Shown: positions 39,669 to 39,670 of the stretch, piece after piece
How positions within the stretch are numbered: position 1 is the stretch's first letter
Layout: every line of letters starts with the position of its first letter
Origin: Planctomycetaceae bacterium
Lineage (GTDB): Bacteria > Planctomycetota > SZUA-567
Reading direction: 5' to 3'
Assembly (NCBI GenBank): GCA_021205245.1
Contig: JAJPXZ010000121.1
Span: 1-39,670, forward strand
DNA length: 39,670 nt
Translations under genes and position numbers: made by a program
The notes under the pieces: generated by a model
Databases searched by the model: none
Seen by the model: the letters and a program-made list of their open reading frames with translations, nothing else
Told to the model about the DNA's origin: nothing

Positions 39669-39670
39669 GA

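Overview
This is about 39.7 kb of moderately GC-rich bacterial chromosome with short intergenic gaps, clear Shine-Dalgarno sites and sigma70-type promoters (TTGACN-16/17-TATACT or TACAAT). Sec signal peptides, a soluble (non-lipoprotein) MetQ and a WaaE-like glycosyltransferase suggest a Gram-negative didermal cell. Gene styles (long HisG, the YebC/SpoU pair, an integrase ending in the complement of a tRNA) fit an uncultured, possibly PVC-like (Lentisphaerota/Kiritimatiellota/Planctomycetota) lineage. That placement is inference.

Layout. 1-2944 (-): two large exported proline-rich proteins of unknown function, the first cut by the window edge. 3310-4115 (+): a CheD-like deamidase homologue with a long structured leader and its own terminator. 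4332-6584 (-): cysS with DUF1232 and DUF6506 genes. 7003-9782 (+): XRE regulator, argS and an exported small protein. 9867-12957 (+): metN-metI-metQ methionine importer followed by a PPC/DUF296 gene with its own promoter. 13027-17080 (+): endonuclease III-like protein, hisG (long form), a zinc-ribbon protein, yebC and a SpoU methyltransferase. 17092-23623: monofunctional biotin ligase, FIST sensor protein, a charged small protein, two SRAP (YedK/HMCES) paralogues, an Eis-type acetyltransferase, a DUF305 copper-type protein and a PAP2 phosphatase. 23620-27908 (-): a compact four-gene cluster of unknown membrane proteins, the best candidate here for an undescribed system. 28095-35517 (+): glycosyltransferase, pta, then carA-carB-pyrF. 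35522-36555 (-): thpR and a GNAT gene. 36570-37923: a palindromic AT-rich repeat and apgM. 38023-39670: tRNA-Arg(ACG) with a tyrosine integrase running into its 3' half and an overlapping upstream DNA-binding gene, i.e. the edge of an integrated mobile element.

The most striking observation is a set of well-preserved enzymes that lack textbook active-site residues. CarA has Gly instead of the glutaminase Cys and has lost most of the glutamine pocket, while CarB looks complete. PyrF has Ala for the Asp of the VG(I/L)DP motif. CheD keeps its Cys but has Gln for the catalytic His. One SRAP paralogue has Cys and Gln at the usual Asn and Glu, while the second paralogue is canonical. ArgS has GVHH instead of HIGH. 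The CarA change predicts an ammonia-dependent carbamoyl phosphate synthetase. MetQ also runs on about 45 residues past its normal end, across a promoter for the next gene.
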